DNA of 21,738 nt from a virus. Under the pieces are notes generated by a model, which searched no databases, was not told the DNA's origin, and saw only the letters and a list, made by a program, of their open reading frames with translations. Below, piece by piece: positions 19,563 to 21,738 of the stretch. Both the position numbers and the translations under genes were made by a program. Each line of letters opens with the position of its first letter. Positions within the stretch are counted from its first letter, which is position 1. Where the stretch lies: positions 1-21,738 of IMG/VR virus record IMGVR_UViG_3300017991_000423; one strand, written 5' to 3'.

Positions 19563-21738
19563 TATCGGCTCCCCTCAAGGCGCATCAGCATCGAGAGATC
19601 CTGCCTGATCGACGTCGGACTCTGTGCGTTCGCATAGTTGGCATTGACGGTATAGTTGGCGCTTCTATTGACCGTTTGGTTGCTGACCGATCGCCCTCCT
19701 GGATCACCAGCGACGGTGTGCCTGATCGATCCCCCTGGATCGAATGCGGAGAGAGAGGCAGAGACGATCCTTGCCGCTTCGCCCAGGCCACCGAGCATCC
19801 AGGCTCCCCAATTCGGAGTATCCCGCAGGGGCCCTCGTTGGGCAGGGCTTCGGGGGAAATATTCCGCCAGTATAGCCAGGGCCCGATCGATGTTGGGTAA
19901 CCCCTCAACCAGTCCTGAGGCGAGGCCCTCCAGCCATTGCTTCGCTGCCTCGTAGCCGGCATCATACCAGCCGCCCCGGCCCCCCGCCTCCTGATCCATC
20001 GCATCGAGCAGAGACTTGATGATCTCGTGCATGGCATCGAGGGCGGCCCTTGCTGCCTGGAGGGTTCCATCGATGAGCCCCTGTATTGCGTTGATGCCAA
20101 GATCCTCGAATTCCTTTGAGGGAGAGGCGACGGCGAGCCCTCCTGCCGCCTCATCGAGCATCCCCGTGACTGCGTAGCGGACGGCAGCGAGGAGCTGCGG
20201 AACCATCGAGACCACCCCATCTACCATGCCTTGCATCCAGGAGACGGTGATCTGGAGGCCCATCGTGTACATCTGCGCCGGCTCCGGGATCGATGGCTGA
20301 TCGCCCAGGTTGAAGATCTCCTCCAGCGCTTCCAGGATCTTGGCAACCACGGTCCTGACACCCTCCACAAACTGCGTCACCTTCTCATTCGTGGGCGGGA
20401 CGAACTTCGCCAGATCCGCCATGAATTGCAGCGCGGTGGAGACGGAGGAGACGATCTCCTGGACGCCCTCCGCAAAGGCGAAGACATCAGGGAGAGCCTC
20501 CGCATCGATGATAGTTCTCATCTCATCGAACTTGGCAACGATCGTCCCAATGTGAATCATAAAGCCCTCAGCATCGACGGCGGCCGCAGCGAATCCCTCC
20601 TCCGTGTAGTCGGCGAGGGCGACGAGAGCCTTGACCGTGTTGGTGAGAGCCTTGCCGATCTCCTCCACCACATCAGCGAATTCCTTGATCTCAGGATAGA
20701 GTTCCGCATCGACCACGATCCTGGCTGCAGCGAAGTCGAGGACGATCTCTTTCATCGCCTCCACGAACGCATCGAGATTCGCCCGCGCCTTGTTGGCAGT
20801 CTGGAGGGAGAGATCCGCCAGCTCATTGAGCCCCTTGACGCCCTTCTCAATCGCCTTGCCGACTTCCTCCGTGGCATCGGCGAACTTCTTGGTCAGGGCG
20901 ACCACATCTTGATCAGTCCCCTCGCCCGTGAAGGTGAGAGCCGCTTCCTTGAACTTCTCGACGAGAACCTGGATCTGCTGGACGAACAGATCAGCGAGGA
21001 TTCCCACGTCCGGGATCGTCCTGCGGCGTCCCAGGGCGACGAGAGCCTCCAGGCCCTCACTGACCGCCCCTGCCACGTCGCCGGCAGTCTCAGCGAATGC
21101 CGATGCGTGGGTGAGCATCTCAGGAAGGAAATCCTCTGACGCCATCTGGAACTTCTCGACGATGAGCTGGATCTGCCGAGCAAACTCATTGATCGCTGCG
21201 TCGATGTCTGGCAGAATGCCCGCCTTAGCCAGGGAGATGATCGCCTCGATCCCCTCGCTGATGACCCCTACGACTTCCCCGGCTGCATCGGCAAATGCCT
21301 TCGCTGCATCGAGGGCCCCATGCGCCCACCCTGTCCCAGCATCCTCAAAAGCCTCCACGATGATCTTGAGGAGATCTCCGAATCGCTGAGAGAACGAGTA
21401 GATCTGGATGAGCTGCGGCCATTCCTCCATTGTAGCGAGGGCGATCAGACCCTCAAGGCCATCCACGATGACCCCTACGACTTCCCCTGCTGCATCGGCA
21501 AATGCCTTTGCCGCATCGAGGGCCCCGTCTGCCCATCCCGTGCCGGCGTCCTCAAAAGCCTCCACGATGATCGCCAGGAGTTGAGCGAATCGCTGAGAGA
21601 ATGAGTAGATCTGTATATGCTGCGGCCATTCCTCCATTGTAGCGAGAGAGATCAGGGCCTCGATCCCCTCTCCCACGACGCCCACCACAGCCTGCGCTGC
21701 CTCTGAGAATTCCTTGATCCGGTCGTATTGCTTCTCGA
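19562..21738 (-). CDS. Tail tape measure protein (C-terminal part, runs off the window)
   Basis: The frame stays open through the right edge, so the N-terminus is missing; the GTG at 21688 is only an internal codon. The visible 724 residues are helical and Ala/Glu-rich, with tandem repeats of about 69 residues (SFSQRFxxLLxIIVEAFEDA, GALDAAKAFADAAGEVVGV). Then come the typical tape measure end signals ASPSKEFEDLGINAIQGLIDG and RSPAQRGPLRDTPNWG. It sets tail length and is ejected into the host cell during infection. The position before the Dit-like gene supports this. Confidence 0.88.
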   Translation of the reverse strand, partial: EKQYDRIKEFSEAAQAVVGVVGEGIEALISLATMEEWPQHIQIYSFSQRFAQLLAIIVEAFEDAGTGWADGALDAAKAFADAAGEVVGVIVDGLEGLIALATMEEWPQLIQIYSFSQRFGDLLKIIVEAFEDAGTGWAHGALDAAKAFADAAGEVVGVISEGIEAIISLAKAGILPDIDAAINEFARQIQLIVEKFQMASEDFLPEMLTHASAFAETAGDVAGAVSEGLEALVALGRRRTIPDVGILADLFVQQIQVLVEKFKEAALTFTGEGTDQDVVALTKKFADATEEVGKAIEKGVKGLNELADLSLQTANKARANLDAFVEAMKEIVLDFAAARIVVDAELYPEIKEFADVVEEIGKALTNTVKALVALADYTEEGFAAAAVDAEGFMIHIGTIVAKFDEMRTIIDAEALPDVFAFAEGVQEIVSSVSTALQFMADLAKFVPPTNEKVTQFVEGVRTVVAKILEALEEIFNLGDQPSIPEPAQMYTMGLQITVSWMQGMVDGVVSMVPQLLAAVRYAVTGMLDEAAGGLAVASPSKEFEDLGINAIQGLIDGTLQAARAALDAMHEIIKSLLDAMDQEAGGRGGWYDAGYEAAKQWLEGLASGLVEGLPNIDRALAILAEYFPRSPAQRGPLRDTPNWGAWMLGGLGEAARIVSASLSAFDPGGSIRHTVAGDPGGRSVSNQTVNRSANYTVNANYANAQSPTSIRQDLSMLMRLEGSR
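21241..21738 (-). repeat. 207-bp tandem repeat within the tape measure gene
   Basis: Identical words recur 207 bases apart: GATGACCCCTACGACTTCCC at 21260 and 21467, and ATTCCTCCATTGTAGCGAG at 21421 and 21628. Two near-identical units (about 21241-21447 and 21448-21654) and a diverged third at the window edge are seen. Older, weaker copies of the same 69-residue unit continue to about 20280. This is a recent in-frame duplication that would lengthen the tail. Confidence 0.85.

Noticed and set aside
21688-21688. GTG as the start of the tape measure gene
   Set aside because: The frame stays open to the window edge and continues the same repeat pattern, so the gene is truncated by the window.

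Overview
The window is a piece of a tailed, siphovirus-like bacteriophage genome. The left half (about 1-9870) is read on the + strand and holds an AAA+ ATPase, a DUF3150-like protein, a DNA methyltransferase and many short genes of unknown function. The right half (about 10006 to the end) is read on the - strand and is a tail and lysis module: tape measure protein, distal tail protein, collar-type fibre, a second fibre-like protein, two tandem beta-helix tailspikes, a Gp37-like tail protein, a large secreted protein, a coiled-coil membrane protein and a holin-like protein. The two halves converge on terminators at 9832-9955. The host is not certain. A Thr/Pro/Ser linker of the kind common in secreted Chloroflexota proteins gives a weak hint towards that phylum. 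I see no tRNA, rRNA, integrase or CRISPR array.

The most striking content is the RNA biology of the left half. A 16-base element, TCCGTTAAGGCTATAG, occurs seven times, always on the + strand, just upstream of a gene. It ends in CTATAG/CTATAGGG, as promoters of T7-like single-subunit RNA polymerases do, and it is too short to hold a sigma-70 -35/-10 pair. Between 6414 and 9870 it alternates with three complete type II hammerhead ribozymes (6860-6927, 8113-8182, 9073-9137). Each has GAAA, a GUC cleavage triplet, a 7-8 bp stem I, CUGAUGA and a short stem II, plus a possible loop I pseudoknot with compensatory base changes. The order is promoter, gene, ribozyme, gene(s), hairpin, repeated three times and ended by promoter, gene, strong terminator. 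Each two-part transcript should cut itself 28-31 nt after the first stop codon and 60-63 nt before the next start codon, leaving both products with a terminal hairpin.

Most left-half genes also share a leader motif, CCACAGA(G/T)A, directly before the ribosome binding site. Hairpin, promoter and leader form portable intergenic cassettes between small orphan genes, much like the promoter-early-stem-loop elements of T4-like phages.

The right half is compact, with start/stop overlaps (TAATG, ATGA, TGATG). It shows none of the promoter or ribozyme modules, so its transcription is presumably driven from beyond the right edge. GATC is very frequent in most of the window but absent from two stretches of about 1 kb that fall in the two beta-helix genes, which suggests these receptor-binding domains came from another source.
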